This document shows positions 53,301 to 64,000 of a stretch of DNA of 64,000 bases, piece by piece. Below the pieces are notes generated by a model. The model made no database searches and was not told where the DNA came from. It saw only the letters and a program-made list of their open reading frames with translations. A program made the translations under genes and the position numbers. The stretch's first letter is position 1. Each line of letters starts with the position of its first letter. The stretch comes from Owenia fusiformis (taxonomy: Eukaryota > Annelida > Polychaeta > Sabellida > Oweniidae): assembly GCA_903813345.2 (NCBI GenBank), contig CAIIXF020000001.1, positions 9,957,598 through 10,021,597 on the forward strand, given 5' to 3'.

Positions 53301-56126
53301 ACCTTCAATGACCTTCTCAAGGTCAAAAAAGGTCAAAAAGGTCTGTATTCAACTTGCTTCAAATTGACTAAAAAAATTTTTCAAAATCATCTACGTGTTC
53401 TCAGAAATTCAAATCTGACTTTAGATTTGACTTAAGATTTGACATTTGACCTTCAATGACCTTCTCAAAGTCAAAAAAAGGTCAAAAAGGTCTTTTTTCA
53501 ACTTGCTTCAAATTGACTAAAAAAATTTTTCAAAATCATCTACATGTTCTCAGAAATTCAAATCTGACTTTTGATTTGACATTTGACCTTCAATGACCTT
53601 CTCAATGTCAAAAAAGGTCAAAAAAGTTTTTTTTCATCTTGCTTCAAATTGACTAAATTTTTTTTTCAAAATCATCTACATGTTCTCAGAAATTCAAATA
53701 TGACTTTAGATTTGACTTTAGATTTGACATTTGACCTTCAATGACCTTCTCAAGGTCAAAAAAGGTCAAAAAGGTCTTTTTTCAACTTGCTTCAAATTGA
53801 CTAATTTTTTTTTTCAAAATCATCTACATGTTCTCAGAAATTCAAATCTGACTTAAGATTTGACATTTGACCTTCAATGACCTTCTCAAGGTCAAAAAGG
53901 TCTTTTTTCAACTTGCTTCAAATTGACTAAAAAAAGTTTTCAAAATCATCTACGTGTTCTCAGAAGTTCAAATCTGACTTTAGATTTGACTTAAGACTTG
54001 ACATTTGACCTTCAATGACCTAACTAGGTGGTGACATTTTGTCATGTTAATGCCTTGTTGTATTTGTCGTGAAGGGGAATATCTTGCTATAAAAATGTTT
54101 GTTTTGTCCATTGTGCATCCATGCGTGGCGAATGGTGAGCCTACACGGCCTAATGTGACAGCTCAATAGGCTCTTGAATATTTGAATGCATATTTAGTAA
54201 AATGAATAACACCAACGCTGACAAGAAACATATGTATATGATAACTGTACTCATATCATTATGCATCATTTATTGGAAATATTGAACTTCCCTATGATGT
54301 CATGACGACATTATTCAATATTCTAATTAATCATAATGGGATATTACAATAATTCTTATCACTTTTGGTTGTCATTAATGAATTTGCAACCAAACAATCT
54401 TCAATTTGAATTTTGAGATAAGACTTCATCTTGATAAAACAAGATTCAGTTCTACCCTGAGGCCCAGTGGCAAATGAGTAATCATCACTAGATAAAACTC
54501 TCTTAAAGAAGCAAAATCACACAACTGTATTGAAAAGGGTGGCTATGATATTAGCTCAGTTTTCATTTAGAGGTGAGAGAAAAGATCTATCCCTCTGAGA
54601 GAAACCTCTGATTCATGAATCTATTATATACTGGTACTAAATAATAATAATCCAATAATAACCTCTGAATTTGAACAAAATAAAAACTTATCATTTTTCT
54701 ATATTTCCTATACAAGAGAACAATATATACATATAATTAATATACGATCGATGTCTAATTTTTCCTGAATCATACTCTCTGATAATAAAACTGGTATGAT
54801 AACTGAATCACTACCTTTGTTCATTGGGGATGACTAATACTCTGCACCTTGATAACTGGATCGATGTTTTTCTAAATGTGTGATAAATAATTCCGATTTT
54901 CACACCGCATACAATAAAAAGCAAAATATGTTCTTATGTTTATTACAAAAAGTAACTAACAGTTACTTATCTAACACTTCAGATTGATTTTATATTTGTG
55001 TGGGAGTTCATAATTGCAAATAATGGAAAATAATAAGTGGGTAGAGGAAATTATTTGACCTTAAATTGAATATCCTGAAATGCTGTGAATAGTTGGCAAC
55101 TACTGTTGCTAATAAGGCACTTTCTCATCATAGCAGGATTTTCTCCTAAGAGGCTTGAATCAACCCCAGATGGACGTGACATGTTTTCCGAGTAAGCTAC
55201 TCAGTATGAGCCATCCGCTGCGAAATTCTTTGATCATATATTTCAACATTAGACAATTTGTTTTGTTTAAAGAAGAAATTGCTGTTTTGAAACTGATCAT
55301 CATTTTTTTAGCTTGAGTGTAAATCTATATTTGTTAGGAATTGAAATGTTCAATTAGCCTAGGGATTTAGTATTCACTAAGGACTCATAAATTATATTCT
55401 ATTCAGAGTTACAGAATTACTACACGAACTGCAACAATTTGTTCAGAGCATCAGTTGCTATAATTCCAGTACTCCATTGACAAGAAAAAACTATTGGAAA
55501 TTTCCTTCTTCTTCTAAATAAATATTAAGCAAAAATATATAATGGACTTCATGTTTCATGAACTAATGATTTTAGATTCAATATACCATAATTCTGGATC
55601 AATTTTTAGTTTAATGCTAAAATTAAAGTTCCGAAAATATTTTGAACTCTTATATACATCAGGGGTTTCGTTAACAGCAGGCAACAGGCAATTTTCACCA
55701 GTTGTTCTCACAAAATCGCCTGTTGTTTTTAGGGACTTTTCCATGTTAAATTTATGATTTCCATTAATTTTGGCTGTTGTTTTCATTTATTTAGCCTGTT
55801 GTGAGAAATTTTAGTGAAACCCCTGTACATGAGTGTATTTGTGCTGCGATGTTAGATCGCATAGACATTCTTAAACCTTAGATGTTGTCAAAAGGATTAG
55901 TTGAGATTAGTTGCTAAAACTGACATGTAGTTTCTTCAAAAATGCTGAAATTATGTTTGTTTTCTGGAATATGCAAATACATGCATCTAGGGAATATATA
56001 CATTGCATTTTATTACAAAATAAACTGTTTGCATAAAGCTTAACTCACTAAAATATTTTGACTCAAACTTTTACACAAAGATGCATAAATAATGTAAGAT
56101 GAGAATTTCAACTTACCCTGAGCCAT
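41315..56126 (-). CDS. STMN: Stathmin with two extra tubulin-binding-repeat exons
   Basis: Coding exons in transcript order: 56126-56117, 50140-49980, 49604-49413, 47652-47512, 45905-45765, 41380-41315 (TAG). All sites are GT-AG and the full join is 236 residues. The N-terminus has the tubulin-capping hairpin (LSYEVILKPAS, 13-23) and a proline-directed site ISPPKEKPG (Ser32, equivalent to human Ser38). Exon 3 encodes a 64-residue charged helix (EEKMVKRLSSMEEKRETQ). The last exon gives ERHVMEVKSRK, like the human DKHIEEVRK end. Exons 4 and 5 are each 47 codons, phase 0, and related (MVERLREH and MMERLKEH at their ends). Stathmins bind tubulin dimers in a curved complex and promote microtubule disassembly, controlled by phosphorylation. 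Skipping exons 4-5 gives 142 residues, close to the human 149. The 5' UTR continues in exon 56117-56179, which has its own acceptor, so a further upstream exon exists. Confidence 0.93.
44570..44662. repeat. Four copies of a 23-bp tandem repeat
   Basis: The unit aaagctttgaataatcttg plus tagt is repeated four times with one substitution (aagcttg in the third). Confidence 0.93.
45548..45711. mobile_element. 164-bp MITE beside stathmin exon 5
   Basis: The inverted ends are cagtcacatttgctctatgac and its near-complement gatcaaatgtgactg, extending over about 40 bp (cggcgggcgtaactt / agttacagccgccat). No target duplication is evident. It lies about 50 bp from the splice donor of exon 5 on the minus strand. 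Confidence 0.65.
48490..48600. repeat. Cgcgaaa-rich hairpin and short repeats
   Basis: A perfect hairpin has 13-bp arms, tttcgcgagtttt (48514-48526) and aaaactcgcgaaa (48528-48540), with a one-base loop. It is followed by two copies of gcgaaatataatag(c/t)cg. It looks like the end of a transposon; its other end was not found. Confidence 0.6.
49722..49855 (-). mobile_element. Short hairpin-ended repeat (HINE-like) in a stathmin intron
   Basis: Begins caaacaaggcattaacatgc, then aaaatgtcaccacc, and ends acactataacaat plus a decayed hairpin (ggtcaacgcttctgatggtgac). Same ends as 3453-3590, opposite orientation, no internal array. Confidence 0.6.
50141..52786. other. First stathmin coding intron, left part
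   Basis: No exon recognised on either strand. Moderate-length frames near 51493-51744 (both strands) show no recognisable domain or splice context. Confidence 0.5.
52787..54058 (+). mobile_element. Second long HINE-like element, inverted relative to the first
   Basis: Starts tggtgacatattgttatgg and tctccgt, continues with the GGTTGGTGG/GGCGTCCGGCG stretch and actgtttagactgacttc. It then has about eight 136-bp-type units on the opposite strand to 35830-37660 (52920-54015). It ends ggtggtgacattttgtcatg then ttaatgccttgtt. Ends and interior match the first copy in reverse, so the two form a 15-kb-spaced inverted pair enclosing most stathmin coding exons. Confidence 0.7.
54059..56116. other. First stathmin coding intron, right part
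   Basis: No exon, RNA gene or clear repeat recognised. Confidence 0.5.
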
Positions 56127-56179
56127 ATTGTTTGTAGGTAGAAAATAAAGGCACTAGGTATCACACCACGTCAACAAAC

Positions 56180-57556
56180 CTGAAATTGAAAATAAAGCTC
56201 TATAGAAATATTCTACCGAATTTTGACGTTAACGGTTCAGAATCTTGTTCTCAATACAGCTGACTGAAGATCAATGGTATTGTAATGTTCTTCAATAGAC
56301 TACTATTGTCCACAACTGGCACGTATCCAGCCAAGTTCAAACACCAAAATCCAATAAAATTTAGCCAATAATATTGAAATTCTTGCAGAAGCCTTCTCAA
56401 ATCTTCTCAATCCAACCTGGACATTTCATATATCCTTCTCACTTTTCAAAATAACATAAGCACACTTACATTGAACAGATGCCAAGTATTTTTACGACCA
56501 AGTAAATATACAGATAAAAACAAACTGAAATGCGATACCTGATGGTAGTAATGTAGCTTAGTCCTTGAAAGCAGTAAACACTTTTATGACTTAACTGATG
56601 TAAATAACAACAATTAAGTCAGATTAATCAATAATCCAAAATAAAACTCATGTATCCTATCCTTATTTATTCCTTTTAATCTAAAATTGAGAATTGTCAA
56701 AATGTTTCACTTTCAATGATTCAAGAAATCTGTATAAAACTGAGTGAAGACCTCTGGATCAATTATTTTCCGAGCTCATCAGCCGCATAATGTGGTGACT
56801 AAGTGTACGACCTGATCAGAGCAATCCCTGCATGCCAAATAGATTTATCTATTGCATTGAATATTCCTAATCCATTGTATGATGCTTAAAGGCATTGCAG
56901 ATAGAACTGTAGCAGAAACACATCAAGTTCACATAGACCCAAGACTCAAATGAGGTGATAAAAATTCTACAAACCAGACAGTATGTCGCCAAATCTATCC
57001 CTCCCTCGCTCTCTTTCGATACAGTGCCAGTCTAGACGAGTAATCTAATGCTAAAACAATGCATAATTTTTGCAAACTTATTTCTAGCCAAGCAATATCT
57101 GTGAGGGAACCGTGAGGAATCGAGAAAAGGCCACTGATAAAGTCCAGGATTATAATTTATCAAACAATTGTTGCAATATTCAGTTTCTACAATCTGTAAT
57201 TATGGCCAAACAATTTTTGATATAAAGCATCCACAATTATGATGGGACTACCTCTAATAATAAGACATGCCATACGCCTGCTTAAATTAGCATGTGGAAA
57301 ACAGATATGTTAAACTAAAAATCAATAGTCGACAGAAAGCTATGCTCTGATAGGAAATTCACCAGACGAGATCAATAAGGTGTAATGACACATCTGTAGA
57401 ATACATGTGCTTAAAAGAGGAGGCGGAGAAACGCCATAGTTCAAAGTTGAAGTCATAATAACCTCTCTTACGAATCACCTTTATTTGCACAAAATTTCTA
57501 CCACCTAGTTCTTGAAGACCACACCTCAATGTGACGTTTTAATCGATGTAAGCATA
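56180..57556. other. Upstream stathmin intron or 5' flank
   Basis: The ATG-bearing exon has an acceptor at 56180-56181 on the minus strand, so at least one non-coding exon lies at higher coordinates. It was not located. No other feature seen. Confidence 0.5.
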
Positions 57557-57558
57557 TA

Positions 57559-57945
57559 CAGGGTGTCCAAAAGAAAACAGGACCGTAGAAAAGTCAATCC
57601 TGCATATTCTGTCTGAAATTTCAGAATTGTTTAGTTTATTCAATGAGAATTTTGCTGTGAAAGTTTGATAAAAATCTGCCCATTGAGTCAAAATTTACAG
57701 AACCTTAAAACATGCTACAAGTACATACCTATTCTCTCTCCATTGACTTCTGTAGAAAGAGGAGAGATGCCCACTGGGAGCATGTTTTGTAAGGTATTGT
57801 AGTTTTTGACTCAATAGGCAGATTATCATCAAACTTCCACAACAAGTAACATTGCATGGACTAAAAAATTCTGAAATTTCAAGGCAGAAAGTGTAAGATT
57901 GACAGAGTATATTAACTTTACTCGGTCCTGTTTTTGGACACCCTG
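57559..57945. mobile_element. 387-bp TA-flanked mariner-type MITE, nearly all inverted repeat
   Basis: The ends cagggtgtccaaaagaaaac and (complement of the right end) cagggtgtccaaaaacagg are flanked by TA (57557-57558, 57946-57947). The inner blocks, such as ctgaaatttcagaatt and attctgaaatttc, are also inverted, giving a foldback of about 190 bp per arm. No transposase. Confidence 0.85.
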
Positions 57946-58379
57946 TACCTTACACCTTTCTTTATCTTGACGTGAAATAATCAGAGGTTATGTCACTACA
58001 CTATCGTTGCATATATGCCCGAGATTTTCATTGATATATGGCCCGACCTTGGGAGGGACATTGATCACTGAGAACCGAGTGATGCCGACTGGTCAGAGGT
58101 CAGAGAACTGTTTTCTTATCTAATTGACTAGCAATGGTTCAGAAATAATGATTTATTCTCATGTTTGTACATTCTTACAAATGTACGAGTCATTTTGACT
58201 GAATGACGTAATGTATTACTACGCGAATACTGACCAATCAACTGGAGATAAAACTAACCGATCAACTGAAGATAACCTAATTGAGCAATTTTTCTAAGCA
58301 CACAACTTTACCAAATTTGTTCATCTAGTGCATCATCATCAAAAATTGCATAAATTCATCGAAATCGTAGAAACCTCCG

Positions 58380-58490
58380 GCGAAATCCATTTTTTTGTTT
58401 ATGATTTCGGCAGGAAAAGCACCCGGATGTTGGGAAAGTAGTCCCAGCGCTTGACCAATCAGAGAGTTACCAGGCGCGGGCTTTTCAAAA
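58380..58490 (-). promoter_or_regulatory. Possible stathmin upstream promoter region
   Basis: A locally GC-richer stretch with a minus-strand tctgattggtca (NF-Y/CCAAT type, 58453-58464) lies about 2.3 kb upstream of the stathmin ATG exon. It is consistent with a promoter for the missing non-coding exon, but there is no other support. Confidence 0.25.
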
Positions 58491-59307
58491 GTTATATTGG
58501 CCCGCTGTCTAGTGTACAGTTTACACTATACAGTGGCGTAGGAACAATGTACGCCAAAACGCCAGTGCGTAGTGTTGAAAAGTGAGAATAAAAAGGCTTA
58601 TAATTTACCTATGTTCTTTATTCATATTTTCTCGAGCACACTAGCCTAAAGAAATGTTTGTGGATACCATATGATATGCTCGATTTTTTAATAGTACTCT
58701 TTTGCATGTTTTTGTGCCTCTGTTATTTTTCTAACCTTGGCCACAGATAAATGACACTTTTTGAAAAATAAAATATTGAAAGTTAATACCTTGTTTCTAC
58801 AATTCTAATACTGTAGAAAATGCAAAGTAATCATTATTGCTCTGTTTGGCAAATAATCAATTAACAGATTGAATTCTCTTACCAACATGCTTTATTTCAT
58901 GAAAATCGAGTCACTATTGACTGACTATCTTATGGATTTTAAAACTAAAATAAAATTTGATTCTCGTTCTCTTCACGAGAGAAAAACAGTTTTTTATCAA
59001 AAACTACTTGATGAATACCTTTGCAATTGTTTGCGCATGTTCCGTAATGCTTATGCAAACTGTGGTATCGTTTAATTATAATGATGAACCTCTTTAAATT
59101 AGATTTATTTTTTTTATTCTCCCCTACCCCCAATTTTTCAATTTCACTATATCGATTTATATTCCTTTGCTAGGCAAAATCATAGACAGAAATTATAGTT
59201 AAGTCAGCAATTATCTATTTTCTTACTAAATCACCGATTGTTATTGGTAGTACTTCTTGAAATATGATTGTTAAAGACAAAAATAACTTGAAAATGTTGA
59301 TTATTCA

Positions 59308-60700
59308 ATTTTTTTATTTTTTTTTATTTAGATTTTATTTATTCAGGGATATCTAATAAGAAATACATATGTTTTCTTGTTTCCATTAGAACCCTGCAGA
59401 CACACATACACACTACATTTAACAATAAAATATGTGACAATACATATCATAAAATTAGAAATTTGTAAAAACAGTACATTAATATGTGTAAAAATACTAT
59501 ATGACTAGTCGATAAAAATAAGCATTAAAAGTAATTGTCACACTTGACATTTGAGCATATTAAGACATGTAAAATTACAATTATTCACTAATTGAAGCAA
59601 GGAATTGCTTTTTTAGATGAACTTTAAAAGATTGCACTGAGGCAGATTCCTTTAAATCTAAAGGTGCCTTGTTCCAGAGAACAGATGCTCTGTGACTAAA
59701 AGTTTGTGTGCCTGCATTATTACAATTTTGTTTAATAAAAATACATTTGTTAGTTGTAGCACGAGTACCATAGTTGTGAGTGTCCTTAGTTAAGGTAAAA
59801 CTGTCCTGCATATAAGTGGGAACCAGTCCATTCACTACCTTATACATTAGTGTCAGGTTGTGCATGTCCTGCCTCTCTCTTATGGATGGCCACTTCAGAG
59901 TATTTCTAACATCCTGGGATGGGGTACGTGGGGCACATTTAACTATCAATCTACCAGCACGGTTTTGGAATCTCTGAACTTTATCTAAGAGTTGTGAGCT
60001 GCATCCAGAGATGACAGCATCACCATAATCAAAAATGGGTGTGATGGTAGATTGGATTAAAAGTTTGGTTGTATTGAGGGTAAGAGAATCTCTCACTCTC
60101 CCAATGACCCCTAACCTTTGTGACAATTTTGTACAAGTTTTGGTTATATGTGTTTTCCAAGTGAGTGTTGGATCAAACCACAAACCAAGATATTTGAAAG
60201 CGTCGACTTGTTCAATTTTTTCTCCATTTATGACTATGTCGTCACCTTCATCTACCTTTGACAGTTTCTGGGATGACCCATACACCATGAATTTAGTCTT
60301 CTTGACATTTAATGTTAATTTATTTGAGCACAGCCATTTGTGTACCACATTCATATCAGCTGTTAACTTTGCTTTAATAGAGTGAATATCTTTGGCTTGG
60401 TAAAATATGGCAGTGTCATCTGCATAGAGAGTGACTTTGGAGTCTTTAATTTGATTTTGGATGTCGTTTATGTAGAGAATAAAAAGCAGAGGCCCGAGTA
60501 CAGAGCCCTGAGGTACTCCATACTCGACTGGTAATGAAGATGACACTTTGCCATTTATACTTACACATTGACTTCGACCAATGAGATAACTGCTGAACCA
60601 AGACAATTCTTTGTCTCTGACACCGATGTTTTGCATTTTCATGAGCATTAGGTTTACATCGACGGTGTCAAAGGCTTTTTTCAAATACACGCGTTCCATT
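59308..60700 (-). mobile_element. 5'-truncated CR1/Jockey-like LINE
   Basis: The minus-strand frame 60699-59581 encodes the palm and thumb of a LINE reverse transcriptase: LKKAFDTVD at its very start (the upstream DL of this motif is lost at the break), GVPQGSVLGPLLFILYINDI, LYADDTAIF, NKLTLNVKKTKFMVYG and YLGLWFD. It is cut off at the first catalytic motif. An A-rich tail lies at about 59308-59333 (T-rich on the plus strand). The sequence type fits CR1/Jockey relatives. Nested inside the hAT-like element. Confidence 0.88.
59581..60699 (-). CDS. LINE reverse transcriptase fragment (372 codons)
   Basis: Coding remnant of the LINE above. It keeps the PQGSVLGP and YADD catalytic motifs but lacks the N-terminal reverse transcriptase fingers and the endonuclease. 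The first Met is not a genuine start: the bases just outside do not continue the family sequence. No internal stop or frameshift is present, so the insertion is fairly young. It is unrelated in detail to the LINE at 12.2-14.2 kb. Confidence 0.85.
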   Translation of the reverse strand: MERVYLKKAFDTVDVNLMLMKMQNIGVRDKELSWFSSYLIGRSQCVSINGKVSSSLPVEYGVPQGSVLGPLLFILYINDIQNQIKDSKVTLYADDTAIFYQAKDIHSIKAKLTADMNVVHKWLCSNKLTLNVKKTKFMVYGSSQKLSKVDEGDDIVINGEKIEQVDAFKYLGLWFDPTLTWKTHITKTCTKLSQRLGVIGRVRDSLTLNTTKLLIQSTITPIFDYGDAVISGCSSQLLDKVQRFQNRAGRLIVKCAPRTPSQDVRNTLKWPSIRERQDMHNLTLMYKVVNGLVPTYMQDSFTLTKDTHNYGTRATTNKCIFIKQNCNNAGTQTFSHRASVLWNKAPLDLKESASVQSFKVHLKKQFLASISE

Positions 60701-61445
60701 GATTTCAGTTCTAGAAAAGCTATTACCTAGATTTGTATTTCATTTGAAAGATAATAGATTATTGTTTTTATGAAATATAACATTTTTGGCACCCCCTAAG
60801 TCACGCTGACCTCGATTTGACCTTTGTGGTGGGAGGTTTATTTGGTCTTGCGAACTAGTGTTATAAAAAAGGTTGCAGACATTAGGATTAATTGTATCAT
60901 TGATCACGAATGCGTTTCTTTAAATCAATTGATCAAGCTAGATTCTTTAATCTGTACGTGTCGTATTGCACGGTACTATACACGATGGAATCAGACAATA
61001 ATATATATCTCAATTCAATTATTCGAAAATGATTAAAAATCTCTCAGTTATTTGGAAATCGATCGTCTTTATCGTTCGAGACATAAGAAAAGTGAGGATG
61101 ATTTGTGTCGAGATTTAAAAGATCGGCTTTCCATGGTGATTTTAAATGATAAAAATCATTCGAACATTTTAAGCACATTAAAAAGGGTATCAGGGATATT
61201 AAGCTTGCATATAAAATCGAAACGCCAACCTGTATGTATTACCAATCGCCCATACAAATACATCGCTTAACTATTTCCGTTCACATTTAGGTTGTGAAAT
61301 CATTGCAAGCTTAAAATCTTTATTGCCATAAAATGACAATAAAATGGGCGTTTTGATAAAGAAGATTTGACACAATTGTTTCATATTTTTGGCGGGATTT
61401 TTTGGCGTAGTGTTGAATTTACACCTTCCTACACACCCTGCTATA

Positions 61446-62866
61446 CATCATCATAGGTATGTTATAACAAACTATATTATTGCAATACGCCAGAAATTAA
61501 TACAGCGATCAAAAGACTCACTCGTCGGCCTGTCAAGACGAGTTTGATTTTTTTCTGACAGGTTTTCAAGAATGTGGGTTGTTGATCTCGACGGGCGTGT
61601 CTAGAACAAAGCACAGAAATTGCGGTGACCATAGTATCAATACTTACTTGAACTATCCCAAAATTTAACTCAATAAACCACTCTAACTCCAGTTCTTATT
61701 CATTTTATTCACCGACCTTTTTACATTTTTGTTGTTGTTTCGGGCCTCTATTTTAAAGAGCGATTGCAGACCCATTCGGGAGTCAATTGCTTCACAGGCA
61801 ATCTGCGCCAGGTTCCTTTTTTGGTCCAGAATTTAGCTCAATTGCGCATAAGATTGAATAATTTAATTGGTTCAGATTTCGAACATGCATGGGCACCAGT
61901 TAATTATTTTAACTAGAACCTGTTGCAGATTGCCCCCATTCAGCATTTCAGTTCAAGTTTGAGATGGTGCGAAATCAAAAGTTTTCTCAATATTGGCGGA
62001 ATATTTTTTCAACAGGCGTTTGGCAATTTCAGCAGGCTGGATTCTTTTCAATAATTCGCCGCTCATGTTCTACTTCGCTCGTGTTCTACTTCGCTCGCGC
62101 TCTACTTCTACTGACTCGATTTTTATACATCAGGGCTCTCACCAGAAAAAAATTAGGGTGTGGTGCTTGATACTGCGAATACGCCATCCGAAGCATGAGT
62201 GAAGCGAAATTGCGAGTGGAGCGAGCCTAAGCTACTAAAAATATTTTGTAACTATATTCACTTGCAAAAGTTATTAATTCATGCATAATTTGTGCACGAT
62301 ATTAGAAATATGCATTATACCTTCTTCCATTGAATCACTGCAAACGTTTCTGATTCTGAATTATAACCTGCTGGATTGACAGGCCATACTTTTTGACTTC
62401 CTGTTAATTATTTTTGTGCAGAAGCGGTACCTCACGTTCAATACAAATATGGCTGTCAGGTAGAAGAAATTTGTTGATAAATCATGATTTACACGATACT
62501 AGCGTGAATTTTCAACAATTTAGGCTGTGGTTACTACAGTTTAGACTGTGGTTACTACCTTCTATGGTGGATAGGTTGTGGCGGCACTCAATTAGAGTGT
62601 GGCGCCCCGCTCCATTAAATATACGCTCGCTTATTTTATTCTTTTATCAACAGACGCTTTCTTGGATATGTGGCTTTAGTGATTGGAGTTGAAGCTAACA
62701 ACAGTACGCATCATTTGAGGTATGACATGTGATATTTATTGAAAAACTGACTCCAAAATCAAGGAAAAATAAACTTTCCCAAGATCGCGTGTCTTGTCCT
62801 TGAATATATTTATTGAGCCTAGACACAGAGGAGATAATCTGGCAGAGGTCCGTGGGGGCACATAGC
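61446..62866. other. Non-coding sequence
   Basis: No gene recognised. Around 62030-62230 there are short repeats of (g)ctcgcgctctacttc type and their complements (gaagcgaaattgcgagtgg), probably the remains of another repeat. Confidence 0.45.
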
Positions 62867-63700
62867 CACGCCCGGTGATCGTAGAATTGGGACGGAGGGG
62901 GGGAGCAGGCAATTTCTGGTAGAACTTTCAACAAATCTGGAAGATTTATTTTTTAAAGAAGAAGTTTACTATTGAATTGCTAAATAAATAGGCTCACGGT
63001 ATTGTAAAATATGTTAGGTATTCTAGGATTTTTTTTCAACCGATACTCTTTTAGGGTATAAGATCTATTAAAAAAGGCGCAACGCACCAACGTGCAAAAG
63101 TCAATGTTGTTGCTATAAATGAAGCAAGAATGGTGTACATGACCTGTAATAAATACTTGTAAGTGACATTATCGTCACAAAATTAATGTTATTGCTGACT
63201 TTGTAAAATAAGTTTCCATAGGTGAAATAAAAAAATAATCGAAAATAATTTTGGGACGGAGGGGGGGAGCAATATGTATTAAGGCATGATACATATTGCT
63301 CCCCCCCTCCGTCCCAAAATTATTTTCGATTATTTTTTATTTCACCTATGGAAACTTATTTTACAAAGTCAGCAATAACATTAATTTTGTGACGATAATG
63401 TCACTTACAAGTATTTATTACAGGTCATGTACACCATTGTTGCTTCATTTATAGCAACAACATTGACTTTTGCACGTTGGTGCGTTGCGCCTTTTTTAAT
63501 AGATCTCATATCTTAGATGCCTATCGTTTCAGAAAAAATCCCAGAAGACCTAACATATTTTACCATACCGTGCGCCTATCAATTCAGCAATTCAATAGTA
63601 AACTTTTTCTTGAAAAAATAAATCTCTCAGATTTCTTGAATTTTCTTGCAGAAATTGCCTGCTCCCCCCCTCCGTCCCATTTTCACGATCACCGGGCGTG
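62867..63700. repeat. Large foldback with ~411-bp arms
   Basis: Arms 62867-63278 and 63290-63700 are inverted copies around an 11-base centre. The outer ends are cacgcccggt and accgggcgtg; the inner ends are gcaatatgta and tacatattgc. In each arm the block gggacggagggggggagca occurs twice, at the outer and the inner side. The inner 200 bp of the arms are almost identical, and the outer parts are more diverged. No coding content. Confidence 0.9.
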
Positions 63701-64000
63701 ATAGCGAACGCTCCTGCTTGACATTTGACATCTTTCAGATCTCCCTGAATTTTAAATGAGCGCGGGTTTTTGCTAAATTCTATAATGATCCATAATGCGA
63801 TGCACAACGCACAAAACTGACTGACAATCAGTAGGAACTTATAAAATAAATCAATTGTTACTTAGACTATGTAAAAAGTTAAAAGTGAAGTTTTGGTTTT
63901 GCAGGAAAAGGACAAATAATGTATAAAATTTTACCTTCTTTTGTCGGACAAGAAGCAGAAATCACGTGATTTAATCCCTTACGTTGATTGGCTGAAAATT
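63701..64000. other. Right edge, non-coding
   Basis: No exon recognised. A palindromic aaatcacgtgattt (63959-63972) and gattggctg (63986-63994, CCAAT type) near the end could be promoter elements of a gene beyond the window; nothing else supports that. Confidence 0.3.

Larger units (their letters stand above)
58531..61440. mobile_element. hAT-like element split by a LINE
   Basis: The left end cagtggcgtaggaa and the complement of the right end, cagggtgtgtaggaa, are short imperfect inverted repeats. The 5-bp direct repeat ctata flanks both (58526-58530, 61441-61445). The motif gcgtagtgttgaa lies inside each end. The LINE at about 59308-60700 interrupts it, so the original was roughly 1.5 kb. 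No transposase frame remains visible. hAT elements usually make 8-bp duplications, so class is uncertain. Confidence 0.45.

Noticed and set aside
55542-55786. Frames on both strands around a cctgttgt/acaacagg-rich repeat
   Set aside because: Short, antisense to each other, repeat-like, no conserved motif.

Overview
The window is animal nuclear DNA: AT-rich, with intron-split genes, GT-AG splice sites, long non-coding gaps and many small transposons. The gene set is a peroxin 2, a cytidine deaminase, a KPWE-motif peroxin (PEX39 type), a cytoplasmic intermediate filament (IF) protein with a lamin-type long coil 1B and a lamin tail domain, and a stathmin. An IF protein that keeps the lamin-type 1B insert and tail suggests a protostome, most likely a lophotrochozoan (mollusc, brachiopod or similar). 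That placement is inference.

Layout, left to right. 620-3310 (+): the last five exons of PEX2, with the 5' end outside the window or unseen. 3.3-8.5 kb: non-coding, with several transposon-derived repeats. 8475-15177 (+): cytidine deaminase, first coding exon not found; its introns carry a MITE lying across a splice donor and a 5'-truncated LINE with an intact 580-codon ORF. 17.2-18.3 kb: a 23-bp minisatellite. 18402-19353 (+): PEX39-like gene. 20.7-21.4 kb: a near-perfect foldback. 22957-31789 (+): IF gene with a recognisable CCAAT/TATA/Inr promoter and 11 exons. 34083-34598 (+): a small single-exon gene for a glycosylated single-pass membrane protein. 34.7-37.9 kb: a 109-bp satellite, then a large mobile element carrying a 136-bp tandem array. 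41315-56126 (-): stathmin, with an inverted copy of the same mobile element in its first intron. 57.5-61.4 kb: a mariner-type MITE and a hAT-like element split by a LINE. 62.9-63.7 kb: a second large foldback.

The genes do not form a pathway, although two of the five recognised genes (PEX2 and PEX39) both serve peroxisomal matrix import. The most interesting points are: (1) the IF gene keeps the canonical 96-bp and 221-bp rod exons but lacks the 126-bp, 42-codon exon expected between its coil 2 exons; (2) stathmin has two extra 47-codon, phase-0 exons that would add tubulin-binding repeats to an otherwise canonical 142-residue protein; (3) a Helentron/HINE-like element family whose central arrays repeat clusters of nuclear-receptor half-sites; and (4) a CACAC-ended MITE family with clean 5-bp target duplications. 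Exon boundaries were derived by hand from splice consensus, frame and family resemblance; none is supported here by transcripts.
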